Shown here: one piece after another, positions 16,839 through 26,076 of the stretch | How the letters are laid out: each line of letters starts with the position of its first letter | Position numbering within the stretch: position 1 is the first letter of the stretch | Assembly (NCBI RefSeq): GCF_009857595.1 | Contig: NZ_WWCU01000009.1 | Location: forward strand, 1 to 64,000 | Source: Pseudoduganella aquatica | GTDB taxonomy: Bacteria; Pseudomonadota; Gammaproteobacteria; Burkholderiales; Burkholderiaceae_D | Reading direction: 5' to 3' | Length of the DNA stretch: 64,000 nt | Position numbers and translations under genes: made by a program | The notes under the pieces: generated by a model | Database searches by the model: none | Told to the model about the DNA's origin: nothing | What the model saw: only the letters and a program-made list of their open reading frames with translations

Positions 16839-19800
16839 CTACATCGACGACAGCCTCGCGCGCTGAAGTTCGGTGGCTTCGGTGGCTTGAGGTGCCAACA
16901 ACGCCGCCTGAAGCGGCGGCCAGGCAGCATCCACCTGATCCATCGCGGCCAGCTTGACGTGGCCGTAGCCGCGCACTTGCTCCGGCAGCTGCGCCAGTTT
17001 GAGCGCGGCGGCTTTGTTGTGCGGCGTGAGGCTGGCGGCGAGGTCGCGCGCGAAGGCCAGGTAGCGGTCGCGCAGGGCGCGCTCGCGGCGGCGCTCTTGC
17101 GTGTAGCCGAAGATGTCCAGCGGCGTGCCGCGCAGGCCTTTCAGGCGCGCCAGGCCGCCGAAGCCTTTCATCATCCAGCCGCCGAAGGCCATCTTGGCCG
17201 GCACGTCCGAACCCGGCTTTTTGCGCGCCAGCAGCGGCGGCGCGAGATGGAAGCCCAGCTTGTAGTCCCCTTCGAATTGCGCTGCGATCTGCTCGCGGAA
17301 AGCGGGGTCGGCGTGCAGGCGCGCCACTTCGTATTCGTCCTTGTAGGCCATCAGCTTGAACAGGTTGCGCGCCACGGACTTGCTCAGCGCGCGCTTGGAG
17401 CCGTCGCCTTCCAGCGCGATTTCTTTGCGCTCAACGGCGGCCACGGCGTCGGCGTACACGCCGGCGTAGGCAGCGTTCTGGTACTTGCTCAGCCATTCGA
17501 CGCGGAAGGCCACCAGCTCGGGCAGAGATTTCGGCGCGGCGAACTGGATCACCTTCTCCTGCGGCTGCGCCAAGCGCGCCAGCGCGTCCTGGTCGGCTGC
17601 GGCCAGGCGGCCCAGCATGAAGGCGCGCTTGTTCATGTCGATGGCGACGCCGTTCAGTTCAATCGCGCGCATCAGCGCTTCCAGGCCGGCGGGCACCAGG
17701 CCTTTTTGCCACGCGTAGCCCATCAGCAGGATGTTGCCGCCGATGGGGTCGCCCAGGAAGCGCGCGGCGATTTCCTGCGCGTCCAGTTGCAGCACGCGGT
17801 CTGCGCCTGCGGCCGAGGCGAGCTTCTCCAGCAGGCCGTCCTTGTTGATGGAGGCGTCGCGGTCGCGGGTGAATTCGGCCGTCGGGATCTCGCGCTCGTT
17901 GGCCACCACTTGCGTATGCCCGCGCCGCATGACGGACAGGCTGTCCGGCATGGCCGCCACCACCAGGTCGCAGGCAAATACGGCGTCCGCCTGCTGCAGG
18001 TCGATGCGCACCTGGTTCAGCGCCGACGGCGACGCGGCCACGCGCACGTGCGACAGCACCGCGCCGCCCTTCTGCGCAAAGCCCATGAAGTCCAGCGTGG
18101 AGGCGCCCTTGCCTTCCAGGTGCGCGGCCATGGTGATCAGCGCGCCCACGGTCACGATTCCGGTGCCGCCCACGCCCGCCACCAGGATCTCGAACGGCTT
18201 GGCCAGCGCGTGCGGCGCGGGCGCGGGGTAGCGGCCCAGCGCCTGCTCCAGGTCCGCCAGCGTCAAGGCCACGCTGGCGGGCTTGCGCAGCGTACCGCCC
18301 AGCACCGAGACGAAGCTCGGGCAGAAGCCTTCCACGCAGGAGTAGTCCTTGTTGCAGGACGACTGTTCAATCTGGCGCTTGCGCCCTAGCTCCGTTTCCA
18401 GCGGCAGGATGGACAGGCAGTTGGACTGCACGCCGCAGTCGCCGCAGCCTTCGCACACGGCGGGGTTGATCACCATGCGGCGCGCCGGGTCGGGGAACAC
18501 CACCTTGTCCGGCTTGTTCTTCTTGCGGCGGCGGCGCTTTTCGGCCGCGCAGGTCTGGTCGTACACCAGCACCGTTACGCCCGCGATCTCGCGCAGCATG
18601 CGCTGCATGGCGTCCAGTTCGCTGCGGTGGTGCACGGTCACGCCCGCAGGCAGCGTCACGCCGTTGTAGTTCTCCGGCTGGTCGGTGACCACCACCACTT
18701 TCTTCGCGCCCTCGCTCACCACCTGCTGCACGATCTGCGGCACGGACAGCGTGCCGTCCACCGGCTGGCCGCCGGTCATGGCGACCGCGTCGTTGTACAG
18801 GATTTTGTAGGTGATGTTGGTGCGCGCAGCGATCGCCTGCCGGATGGCCAGCGAGCCCGAATGGTAGTAGGTGCCGTCGCCCAGGTTCTGGAACACGTGC
18901 TTCTCGCCGACGAAGCGCGAGGAGCCCACCCAGCTGATGCCCTCGCCGCCCATCTGCGCCAGGTAGTTGGTGTCGCGCTTCATCCACGTTGCCATGAAGT
19001 GGCAGCCAATGCCGGCCATGGCGCGGCTGCCTTCCGGCACGCGGGTGGAGGTGTTGTGCGGGCAGCCGGAGCAGAAATACGGCGTGCGCTTGACGCCGTC
19101 GGCACTGTTGGACAGCAGCTCGGCGGCGCAGAAGTCCGGCAGCATGCGCTGCAGGTCCAGCGCCGGGTAACGCGGCGCCAGCCATTGCACCAGCGCGGGA
19201 GCGATGCGCGACGGACGCAGCTCTCCCAGCGCGGACAGCAAGGAGTGGCCGTGCTGGTCGGTCTTGCCGATAACGGCAGGCCGTTCGGACTGCGGCAGGT
19301 TGTAGAACAAATTCTTCACCTGCTGCTCGATCACGGCGCCCTTCTCTTCCACCACCAGGATCTCCTGCAGGCCTTCCGCAAACGCGGCCAGGCGCGTGCG
19401 CTCGAGCGGATAGGTCAGGCCCGGCTTGTACAGGCGCACGCCCAGTTCTTCCAGGCGGCTCAAAGGCAGGCCAAGGCGCTCCAGCGCTTCCAGCAAATCA
19501 AGGTAAGCCTTGCCGGCGCTGATGATGCCGATGGCGGCGCCCGGCGCAGCCACAACCAGGCGGTCGATGGAATTGGCGCGGGCGAAGGCCTGCACCGCTT
19601 CCAGCTTGGCCTCCACGCGCACTTCCAGCGCCAGCCCGGGCAGGTCCGGCCAGCGGTTGTGCAGGCCGTCCGGCGGCGCGGTGTAGCCGGTGGGCGCCAC
19701 GTATTGCGGCAGCGGCGGCAGGTCCACCACCGCGCCGCCTTCCACGGTTTCGGAGATGGCCTTGAAGCCGGACCACGCGCCCGAGTAACGCGACAGCGCC

Positions 19801-20399
19801 CAGCCGTACAAGCCGTATTCGAGATATTCCTGGATGTTTGCCGGGTTAATCACCGGCATGCCCCAGGCGATCAGCGCCTGCTCGCTCTGGTGCGGCATGG
19901 ACGAGGACACGCAGCCGTGATCGTCGCCCAGTATCACCAGCACGCCGCCGCGCGGCGAGGAGCCGTACACGTGGCCGTGCTTGAGCGCGTCGCCCGCGCG
20001 GTCCACGCCCGGGCCTTTGCCGTACCACATGGCGAACACGCCGTCGACCTTGCGGGTGGGGTCGGCTTCCACCTGCTGCGAGCCGAGTACCGCAGTGGCG
20101 CCCAGTTCCTCGTTAATCGCAGGAAGGAACTGCACGTTGTGCTTTTCCAGCAGCGCGGATGCGCGCCACAGCTCCTGGTCCACCGCGCCCAGCGGCGAGC
20201 CGCGGTAGCCGCTGACGAAGCCGCCCGTGTTCAGACCTTGCGCCTCGTCGACAGTCTTCTGCATGCACAGCAGGCGTACCAGCGCCTGGGTGCCGGTCAG
20301 GAATACGCGGCCCTGGCTGCGGGTCAGGTTGTCGGACAGGGCGTAGTCGGGATCGGCCAGCGTGGGCAGGAGGGACTGCGGCAAGGTCATCGAATTCAT
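16839..20399 (-). CDS. Indolepyruvate ferredoxin oxidoreductase, IorA-IorB fusion
   Basis: This thiamine-diphosphate, iron-sulfur enzyme oxidatively decarboxylates aryl or branched 2-oxo acids to acyl-CoA. It has 1,186 residues. The pyrimidine-binding domain begins GGFVSGYRGSPLGAVDQELW (about 40-60). The ThDP motif GDGTYYHSG sits near 505 with YNDAVAMTGGQ after it. An iron-sulfur region has CEGCGDC (near 648) and CNKDYSCVEGFCPSF (near 686). The gamma-type domain starts VAGVGGTGIVT near 740. In archaea these are separate subunits; the fused form is usual in aerobic proteobacteria. It is divergent from an Lrp regulator, which fits amino-acid catabolism. Substrate inferred from the family. Confidence 0.88.
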   Translation of the reverse strand: MNSMTLPQSLLPTLADPDYALSDNLTRSQGRVFLTGTQALVRLLCMQKTVDEAQGLNTGGFVSGYRGSPLGAVDQELWRASALLEKHNVQFLPAINEELGATAVLGSQQVEADPTRKVDGVFAMWYGKGPGVDRAGDALKHGHVYGSSPRGGVLVILGDDHGCVSSSMPHQSEQALIAWGMPVINPANIQEYLEYGLYGWALSRYSGAWSGFKAISETVEGGAVVDLPPLPQYVAPTGYTAPPDGLHNRWPDLPGLALEVRVEAKLEAVQAFARANSIDRLVVAAPGAAIGIISAGKAYLDLLEALERLGLPLSRLEELGVRLYKPGLTYPLERTRLAAFAEGLQEILVVEEKGAVIEQQVKNLFYNLPQSERPAVIGKTDQHGHSLLSALGELRPSRIAPALVQWLAPRYPALDLQRMLPDFCAAELLSNSADGVKRTPYFCSGCPHNTSTRVPEGSRAMAGIGCHFMATWMKRDTNYLAQMGGEGISWVGSSRFVGEKHVFQNLGDGTYYHSGSLAIRQAIAARTNITYKILYNDAVAMTGGQPVDGTLSVPQIVQQVVSEGAKKVVVVTDQPENYNGVTLPAGVTVHHRSELDAMQRMLREIAGVTVLVYDQTCAAEKRRRRKKNKPDKVVFPDPARRMVINPAVCEGCGDCGVQSNCLSILPLETELGRKRQIEQSSCNKDYSCVEGFCPSFVSVLGGTLRKPASVALTLADLEQALGRYPAPAPHALAKPFEILVAGVGGTGIVTVGALITMAAHLEGKGASTLDFMGFAQKGGAVLSHVRVAASPSALNQVRIDLQQADAVFACDLVVAAMPDSLSVMRRGHTQVVANEREIPTAEFTRDRDASINKDGLLEKLASAAGADRVLQLDAQEIAARFLGDPIGGNILLMGYAWQKGLVPAGLEALMRAIELNGVAIDMNKRAFMLGRLAAADQDALARLAQPQEKVIQFAAPKSLPELVAFRVEWLSKYQNAAYAGVYADAVAAVERKEIALEGDGSKRALSKSVARNLFKLMAYKDEYEVARLHADPAFREQIAAQFEGDYKLGFHLAPPLLARKKPGSDVPAKMAFGGWMMKGFGGLARLKGLRGTPLDIFGYTQERRRERALRDRYLAFARDLAASLTPHNKAAALKLAQLPEQVRGYGHVKLAAMDQVDAAWPPLQAALLAPQATEATELQRARLSSM

Positions 20400-20455
20400 G
20401 GGCGGGCGTCTCGGATTGGGAACTTATAGTGCGGAAATGATATCGCGCTCCTGGC

Positions 20456-20465
20456 GAAATATTTC
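20456..20465. promoter_or_regulatory. Palindrome in the oxidoreductase / Lrp intergenic region
   Basis: GAAATATTTC is a perfect 10-base palindrome between the divergent starts at 20399 and 20494. AT-centred palindromes are typical of Lrp/AsnC targets. It is short, so the call is tentative. Confidence 0.3.
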
Positions 20466-20493
20466 TTCTATTTGTTCGGATGGAGGCAATAGA

Positions 20494-20994
20494 ATGGTTT
20501 TTTCTTTCGCAAAAACCGCACAAAACATGAAAAACGATTCTCTGGACGCCGCTTCCGTCAAAATCCTGTCGGAATTGCAAAAGAACGGCAGGATCTCGTC
20601 CAACGAGCTGGCCGAGAAGATAGGCATGTCGGCCAGCCCATGCTGGCGCCGCCAGAAAGAGCTGGAGGACAACGGCTACATCATCCGCTACACGGCGCTG
20701 GTGGACAGGCGCAAGCTGGGGTTGTCGGTGGTGTGCATGGCGCACATTACGCTGGCGCGGCACGAGGAAGGCGTGGTGAAAAATTTCGAGGAAGCCATGC
20801 GTTTGCGGCCGGAAGTGGTGGAATGCTACGAGACCACCGGCAACGCGGACTACCTGGTCAAGATCGTGGTGGCGGACATGGACGGCTACCACGACTTCCT
20901 GCACAACGTGCTGGTGAAGCTGAACGGCGTGTCGCAGGTCAACACCAGCGTGGCGCTGCGCGAAGTAAAGTACGAGACCGCGCTGCCGCTGTAA
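20494..20994 (+). CDS. Lrp/AsnC-family transcriptional regulator
   Basis: The 166-residue protein has the AsnC helix-turn-helix (LDAASVKILSELQKNGRISS, then ELAEKIGMSASPCWRRQKEL) in the first 65 residues. A RAM effector domain follows, with ETTGNADYLVKIVVADMDGY near 118-137. I start at ATG 20494 because GGAGG lies at good distance; the alternative ATG 20527, which looks more like other family starts, has no ribosome site. It faces away from the indolepyruvate oxidoreductase and most likely controls it in response to aromatic or branched amino acids. The effector is inferred. Confidence 0.85.
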   Translation: MVFSFAKTAQNMKNDSLDAASVKILSELQKNGRISSNELAEKIGMSASPCWRRQKELEDNGYIIRYTALVDRRKLGLSVVCMAHITLARHEEGVVKNFEEAMRLRPEVVECYETTGNADYLVKIVVADMDGYHDFLHNVLVKLNGVSQVNTSVALREVKYETALPL

Positions 20995-21073
20995 GCAACG
21001 CTTCAGAGCGCCTTGGCTTGCTTTTCCAGGGGAGGACTGGTAACGTTCACACACCCTCTCTTTACGGCCAGCC

Positions 21074-22693
21074 ATGAAAAACGCCCTCCTCTGTCTCCTT
21101 ACACTTTGTGCATCCTCCGCATGGGCTGAAAAGCCCGGCGCCTGGCAGGCTTTCCAGGGCGAAGATGTCGCGCAGCGCCCCTTCATCGATTTCTCCTGGG
21201 CCGGCGCCCGTTACGGCGAGCAGGAAATTGCGCCGGTGAACACGGCGATCTTCAAGGTGGCCGACTACGGCGCGATCCCGGGCGACGCGCTGGACGATAC
21301 CGACGCGATCCAGCGCGCCATCGACGCGGCCAGCGCGGCGCATGGCGGGATCGTGCAGTTCGAGGCTGGAACCTATCTGCTCAACAGCGGACCGGCGCCC
21401 AGGCGCCTGATCGTGTCCGCCAGCGACGTGGTGCTGCGCGGCGCCCAGCAAGGACAGACGCATTTCAAGATGGTCAATGCACTGGCTCCGGCCAACCCGG
21501 CGCAGTTGTGGGCCGCGCCGGCCCTCGTGACCTTCACGCCGGGCAAAGTTCAGCCGGGTCCGGCGTCGCCCCTGGCAGCGCCGGCGCGCATGGGCGACAC
21601 GCGCATCGTGCTGTCCGCCCCCGCCGGCTTCAAACAGGGTGATTTCGTCCGTATCGAGATGCAAAGCACGGCCGCGAACGCCAGCTATCTCGAAGGCAAG
21701 CCCACGCGCCGGATCTGGAGCAAGATCAACAGCCAGGGCGTCAAGGTATTGGAAATGCACGAGGTGGCAAGCGTCGACGGCGCGGTCCTGCACCTCAAGA
21801 CGCCGTTGACGACGTCCATCGATCCCCGTCTGCCGTGGACCGCAAGCAAGGCCACGGTGCTGCGCAATGTCGGCTTCGAAGGCATACGGCTCGAGGGCAG
21901 CTTTACCGAGCGTTTCGTTCATCACAAGAATGCCTATCACGACTCCGGTTTCTGCGGCGTCGAACTGGATCAAACCGTCCACTCCTGGGTGCGCGGCAAT
22001 CAGTTCGAGAACGTGACGCAGCCGGCAGTCATCCACGCCGGGGCGGCCAACACGATAATGCTGAACACCATTGCCGGCAATAGCGGCCACCTCAGCTTTG
22101 CCGCCACCTTTTCCACCTACAGCCTGATCGGACTGAACCTTGATGTCACGGCGGAGGGCCAGTGGCACGGGGTCGGCGCCTCGCACCAGTCCGCCGGCTC
22201 GGTCTTCTGGCGGAATATAGCGCCGGCCTCGCGCGGCATCGATTCCCACGCCAACTTCCCGCGCCACACGCTGTTTGATGCGATTGAGAGCCGTGGCATG
22301 TGGGGTTCGGGCGGCAATTATGCCGATCTGCCCAACCATCTGGCGGGGCTGGTTATCTGGAATTTCCACCAGACCGGGCAGCTGGAACGTGGCGAGAGCC
22401 GCATCCTGGACCTGTGGAGTCTGCCTGACTCGGACGCGAAGCAGTACGGTCCATACACGGCGGTCAATCCGGTTCTGGTCGGCTATGTCGGGCCGTATTC
22501 CGATGTGAACAGCGCGAACATGCGGCTGGTGGAAAGCATGGGCCGCCACGTCGCGCCCGAATCGCTCTACGAGGCGATGCTGGAGAAGCGGCTAGGCCGG
22601 CTCCCGGCCTGGCTGTTGTCCGCCAAGCGAGAATGGGCGGCGCTGCTCAAGGCCAGGCTGGGCCGGGACAACCCGGCGCTTGGCGGGCAGTAA
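21074..22693 (+). CDS. Secreted right-handed beta-helix protein (pectate-lyase-3 fold, DUF4955-like)
   Basis: The 539-residue product has a signal peptide cut after ASSAWA. It opens with the typical repeat start of pectate-lyase-3 proteins, FKVADYGAIPGDALDDTDAI (about 56-75), followed by IQRAIDAASAAHGG and GIVQFEAGTYLL. Parallel beta-helix turns follow (VLRNVGFEGIRLEG, then ENVTQPAVIHAGAANTIMLN). The C-terminal third has a tryptophan-rich block (AESRGMWGSGGNY-type region near 410) that I associate loosely with DUF4955. It is probably a polysaccharide lyase or glycosidase acting outside the cytoplasm. Substrate unknown. It is a single gene, convergent with the thioesterase. Confidence 0.65.
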   Translation: MKNALLCLLTLCASSAWAEKPGAWQAFQGEDVAQRPFIDFSWAGARYGEQEIAPVNTAIFKVADYGAIPGDALDDTDAIQRAIDAASAAHGGIVQFEAGTYLLNSGPAPRRLIVSASDVVLRGAQQGQTHFKMVNALAPANPAQLWAAPALVTFTPGKVQPGPASPLAAPARMGDTRIVLSAPAGFKQGDFVRIEMQSTAANASYLEGKPTRRIWSKINSQGVKVLEMHEVASVDGAVLHLKTPLTTSIDPRLPWTASKATVLRNVGFEGIRLEGSFTERFVHHKNAYHDSGFCGVELDQTVHSWVRGNQFENVTQPAVIHAGAANTIMLNTIAGNSGHLSFAATFSTYSLIGLNLDVTAEGQWHGVGASHQSAGSVFWRNIAPASRGIDSHANFPRHTLFDAIESRGMWGSGGNYADLPNHLAGLVIWNFHQTGQLERGESRILDLWSLPDSDAKQYGPYTAVNPVLVGYVGPYSDVNSANMRLVESMGRHVAPESLYEAMLEKRLGRLPAWLLSAKREWAALLKARLGRDNPALGGQ

Positions 22694-22701
22694 GCCAGCC
22701 G

Positions 22702-23148
22702 CTAGGGCGCGTCCGCCTGGCCCACCATGGCGGGCAGATAGATGGCGCTGAACTCGGGCGGGAAGCGGCGCGCGCGGCCGGCGCTGATGTCCACGCAGAT
22801 CAGTTCCCAGCGGCCGCGCAGCACGGTGGCCTGGTCGCTGTTGCGTATCAGCTGGAAGCGGCGCTCCATGGTCATCTTGCCGTCGCTGGCGGTAAGCCAG
22901 GTGCCCAGGGTGAGCGGCTCGCCCAGGCGCGTGGCCTGCAGGTAGTCGTAGGAGGCGCTGCGGATGGCCATGGCGCGGTCGAGGCGGTGGTAGTCGGCCA
23001 GCCCCAGCCCCAGGGCTTCCGAATGGGACCAGCCTATCGCCTCGCACCAGCGCACGTAGACGGCGTTGTTGGTGTGCTGCAGGCCGTCGATGTCCTGCTC
23101 CTGCGGCTGCAGCGGTAAGGTGTAGGCTTGCGGATAGTCCCAGGGCAC
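22702..23148 (-). CDS. Acyl-CoA thioesterase, hotdog fold (4HBT)
   Basis: This 148-residue hotdog protein has DIDGLQHTNNAVYVRWCEAI near 19-38, the helix-start motif of 4-hydroxybenzoyl-CoA thioesterase-like enzymes (Asp and His/Asn positions kept), then LGTWLTASDGKMTMERRFQL. It should hydrolyse an acyl-CoA, but which one cannot be told. The start is a GTG at 23146-23148 with AGGAAAG upstream. It follows the acyltransferase gene by 19 bases on the same strand, so the two are probably co-transcribed. Confidence 0.8.
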   Translation of the reverse strand: MPWDYPQAYTLPLQPQEQDIDGLQHTNNAVYVRWCEAIGWSHSEALGLGLADYHRLDRAMAIRSASYDYLQATRLGEPLTLGTWLTASDGKMTMERRFQLIRNSDQATVLRGRWELICVDISAGRARRFPPEFSAIYLPAMVGQADAP

Positions 23149-23167
23149 GGATGCTTTCCTCTTTCAG

Positions 23168-24295
23168 TTAGGCCGGTACTGGGCGCGCGCCGAGATGCTG
23201 CACCGCCAGTGTAACCACGCGGCCCAGCGGCACTTCCACCCAGCGGTGGAACACGGCGCCCGCCGCCAGGCTTCCGCTCCACGCGATCAGCATGCCCGCT
23301 GCCTGCCAGTAAGGTTCGGCCGGCGCGTAGCGGGTGAAGGCCGCGTTCACGATCAGGCAGACCGGAAAGTGTATCAGGAATACCGAGTACGACGTCCGCG
23401 CCAGCGCGTTGACCGCCTGCCATGCGCGGCCGGCGTCTGCTGCCAGCCTGGCGCGGCCGAAGGCGAACAGCACGCAGGCCACGGCCAGCGCCACGGCGAT
23501 GCGGATGCGGAAGTCCAGCACCAGCGCGGCCAGCGTAGGCAGCACGAGGACGGCCAGCAGCAGGGCCACCGCGCCGGGTTTGCGCCTGGCGTCGCTGGCC
23601 CACCAGGCCAGCACGCCGAGGCCGTAGCTGCCGAAGAAGTACGGCGCCCAGTTGTCCCAGCTGCTGTCCAGGTTGAAATGCAGCAGCGAGCTGCTGACGG
23701 CGGCGAGCATCACGGCGGGCATCAACCATGGGCGCTGGCCGCCGCCGGCCAGGCGGCCGGCCAGCCACAGCATCAGCACCATGGCGGCGTAGAGCTGGAA
23801 GTCGATGGCCACATACCAGGCGCCGGCCGACAGGGCTTCGTAACCGAGCACGCCGTGCAGCAGCAAGGCGTGCGCGCCGAGCTGGCCGAAAGTGGGCGGC
23901 GCGGAAATGGAGTCGTGCGTCATCCAGGCGCCGGCCACCACGTTGGCGCCGGCGGCCAGCAGTGTGGCGGCCAGGAAGGGCGGCGCCAGCTTTGCGTAGC
24001 GGCGCCAGATGGTGTTCAGCGGCGCGGCCACGCCGGGGCGGCCGGAAGGCGACAGCGATTTGGCGGCCAGGAAGCCGCCTGCCACGAGGAAGACCTGCAC
24101 GGCGATGCGCGCGTGGTCGGTGAGCCAGGCCATCAGTTCAGGCGCCAGCGCACTCACGTGGCCGGACATGGGGCCGTAGAAGGCCAGGTGGTGCAGCACA
24201 ATCAGCTGCGCCGCGCCGGCTTTCAACAGGTTGATCAGGCCGAATTGTGCGGGGGCCGTGCCCGCACTCCCCTGGCGTGCTGCTACTGCATTCAT
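23168..24295 (-). CDS. Acyltransferase 3 family membrane protein (OafA/YrhL-like)
   Basis: The 375-residue protein has about ten hydrophobic segments and the acyltransferase-3 opening: NLLKAGAAQLIVLHHLAFYG with the conserved His pair near residues 35-37, then FLVAGGFLAAKSL. The C-terminal YSVFLIHFPVCLIVNAAF helix is also typical. Such proteins acetylate or otherwise acylate surface or periplasmic sugars. I place the start at ATG 24295 because AAGGG is six bases upstream; ATG 24301 is possible. It comes first in a two-gene unit with the thioesterase. Confidence 0.78.
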   Translation of the reverse strand: MNAVAARQGSAGTAPAQFGLINLLKAGAAQLIVLHHLAFYGPMSGHVSALAPELMAWLTDHARIAVQVFLVAGGFLAAKSLSPSGRPGVAAPLNTIWRRYAKLAPPFLAATLLAAGANVVAGAWMTHDSISAPPTFGQLGAHALLLHGVLGYEALSAGAWYVAIDFQLYAAMVLMLWLAGRLAGGGQRPWLMPAVMLAAVSSSLLHFNLDSSWDNWAPYFFGSYGLGVLAWWASDARRKPGAVALLLAVLVLPTLAALVLDFRIRIAVALAVACVLFAFGRARLAADAGRAWQAVNALARTSYSVFLIHFPVCLIVNAAFTRYAPAEPYWQAAGMLIAWSGSLAAGAVFHRWVEVPLGRVVTLAVQHLGARPVPA

Positions 24296-24414
24296 TACCA
24301 TCCCTTGCTTGCGTTTGTTTTCCTACAATGCTTCTACACGCAAGACAAGCTGGCGGTAATATTGCGGACCGGGCGGTATGATAGCCGAACTTGGGCGAGG
24401 CGGTCGTCTGATTG

Positions 24415-25236
24415 CTACGGCAGCAGCACCGACAGCTCGCCGGCGCCCTCCCGCAGCACCGGCAAGAATGTCTCGATCATCCGGGCCGCGCTGACACGGC
24501 TGGCCTGCACGCCCACGTTCAGCGCCGCCAGCACATTGCCCGACGCGCCGCGCACCGGCACCGCCAGCGAGCGCAGGCCCTCCTCCAGTTCCTGGTCGTT
24601 CAGCGCGTAGCCCGCGACGCGCACTTCATCAAGTATGGTGCGCAGCCGCGCGGCCGACACCACGGTCTTGTCCGTATAGGCCTTCAGCTTCACGCGCGCC
24701 AGGTAGGCGTCCAGTTCCTCCGGCGCCAGCTGCGCCAGCATCACCCTGCCCAGCGAGGTGCAATACGCCGGCAGCCGGCTGCCGGTGTTGAGCGACACAG
24801 ACATGATGCGCGACGTGGCCGAACGCGCCACGTACAGGATCTCGTCCTCCTGCAGCACCGCCAGCGAGCACGATTCATTCAGCGTGCGGCTGATGCGGTT
24901 CAGATAAGGCGCGGTCGATACCGTCAGCGGCGTGGAGGACAAATAGGAGTAGCCCAGCGTCAGCACCTTGGACTGCAGCGTGAACTGGTTGCCGTCCGCC
25001 TCCGCGTAGCCCAGCGCGCACAGGGTATGCAGGCAGCGCCGCACTGCGGCGCGCGAGATGCCGGTGCGGTGGCTGATCTGGGCAATGGTCAGGCTGCGGC
25101 GCTGGTCGCTGAAGGCGCGCAGCACAGACAGGCCGCGCGCCAGCGACGTCATGAAATCGGGACTGGTCAGCGCATCGATTTCCTCGGCCTCGCTCACGCG
25201 TTCCGGCGCTTCCAGGCTGGCGGGGGTTTTAGGCAT
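24415..25236 (-). CDS. pcaR: IclR-family regulator of the beta-ketoadipate pathway (PcaR/PobR type)
   Basis: The 273-residue protein has an IclR winged helix (SLARGLSVLRAFSDQRRSLT, then IAQISHRTGISRAAVRRCLH, about 30-75) and an IclR effector domain with YCTSLGRVMLAQLAPEELDA. It is divergent from pcaIJF, and the region between them carries two copies of a 15-base element matching what I recall as the PcaR-binding consensus, one of them only 24 bases from this gene's start. That supports PcaR, activating pcaIJF in response to beta-ketoadipate and repressing itself. PobR-like proteins have near-identical architecture, so the name is slightly less certain than the role. Confidence 0.8.
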   Translation of the reverse strand: MPKTPASLEAPERVSEAEEIDALTSPDFMTSLARGLSVLRAFSDQRRSLTIAQISHRTGISRAAVRRCLHTLCALGYAEADGNQFTLQSKVLTLGYSYLSSTPLTVSTAPYLNRISRTLNESCSLAVLQEDEILYVARSATSRIMSVSLNTGSRLPAYCTSLGRVMLAQLAPEELDAYLARVKLKAYTDKTVVSAARLRTILDEVRVAGYALNDQELEEGLRSLAVPVRGASGNVLAALNVGVQASRVSAARMIETFLPVLREGAGELSVLLP

Positions 25237-25259
25237 GCAGGCGCGCTCCGTGAAAAGTC

Positions 25260-25274
25260 GTTCGATTACCGCAC
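25260..25274. promoter_or_regulatory. PcaR operator, regulator-proximal copy
   Basis: GTTCGATTACCGCAC differs at two positions from GTTCGATAATCGCAC, the PcaR-binding element I recall from Pseudomonas. It lies 24 bases from the pcaR start codon, a position suited to autoregulation. Confidence 0.65.
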
Positions 25275-25346
25275 AGCTTCGTTTCCAGCCGGTTGCCCGG
25301 TAAATCAGGGCTGGATACACTGAACTGGTAGCAAATTCGGCCAATT

Positions 25347-25361
25347 GTTCGATTATCGCAC
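25347..25361. promoter_or_regulatory. PcaR operator, pcaI-proximal copy
   Basis: GTTCGATTATCGCAC differs from the same recalled consensus at one position and from the first copy at one. It is 49 bases upstream of the pcaI start and 87 bases from the other copy, about eight helical turns. Confidence 0.7.
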
Positions 25362-25410
25362 ACAGGCCTGGACCCAACAAGCGCGGCGCTCCGCCGCTGG
25401 AAAGCATATC

Positions 25411-26076
25411 GTGATCAACAAAATCTCTCCCTCGCTGCAGGCCGCGGTGGCCGACATCGGCGACGGCGCCACGGTGATGATAGGCGGCTTCGGCAACGCC
25501 GGCATGCCCTCGGCGCTGATCGACGCGCTGATCGAACAAGGCGCGCGCGAACTCACCATCGTCAACAACAACGCCGGCAACGGCGACACCGGCCTGGCCG
25601 CCCTGCTGGCCGCAGGCCGCGTGCGCAAGATCATCTGCTCCTTCCCGCGCCAGGCCGACTCGCACCATTTCGACGCCCTGTACCGCGCCGGCAAGGTGGA
25701 ACTGGAACTGACCCCGCAAGGCAACCTGGCCGAGCGCATCCGCGCCGCCGGCGCCGGCATCGGCGGCTTCTTCTCCCCCACCGGCTACGGCACCCTGCTG
25801 GCCGAGGGCAAGGAAACCCGCGAAATCAACGGCCGCATGTACGTGCTGGAGTCGCCCATCCATGCCGACTTCGCGCTCATCAAGGCGCTGCGCGGCGACC
25901 GCTGGGGCAACCTGGTGTACCGCAAGGCGGCCCGCAATTTCGGCCCCATCATGGCCATGGCGGCCAAGACCACCATCGCCCAGGTGCGCGACGTGGTGGC
26001 GCTGGGCGAACTCGATCCCGAAGTGATCATCACGCCCGGCATTTTCGTCCAGCGCGTGGTAAAGGAGGCAGCATGA
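25411..26076 (+). CDS. pcaI: 3-oxoadipate CoA-transferase, alpha subunit
   Basis: PcaI with PcaJ transfers CoA from succinyl-CoA to 3-oxoadipate, the next-to-last step of the beta-ketoadipate pathway. The frame is open further upstream, but the start is placed at GTG 25411 because the protein then begins MINKISPS-like, as family members do, and GGAAAG lies just before it. The 221-residue product has the CoA-transferase I signature GATVMIGGFGNAGMPSAL near 21-38 and IVNNNAGNGDTGLAALL. Its stop overlaps the pcaJ start by 4 bases. Confidence 0.9.
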   Translation: MINKISPSLQAAVADIGDGATVMIGGFGNAGMPSALIDALIEQGARELTIVNNNAGNGDTGLAALLAAGRVRKIICSFPRQADSHHFDALYRAGKVELELTPQGNLAERIRAAGAGIGGFFSPTGYGTLLAEGKETREINGRMYVLESPIHADFALIKALRGDRWGNLVYRKAARNFGPIMAMAAKTTIAQVRDVVALGELDPEVIITPGIFVQRVVKEAA

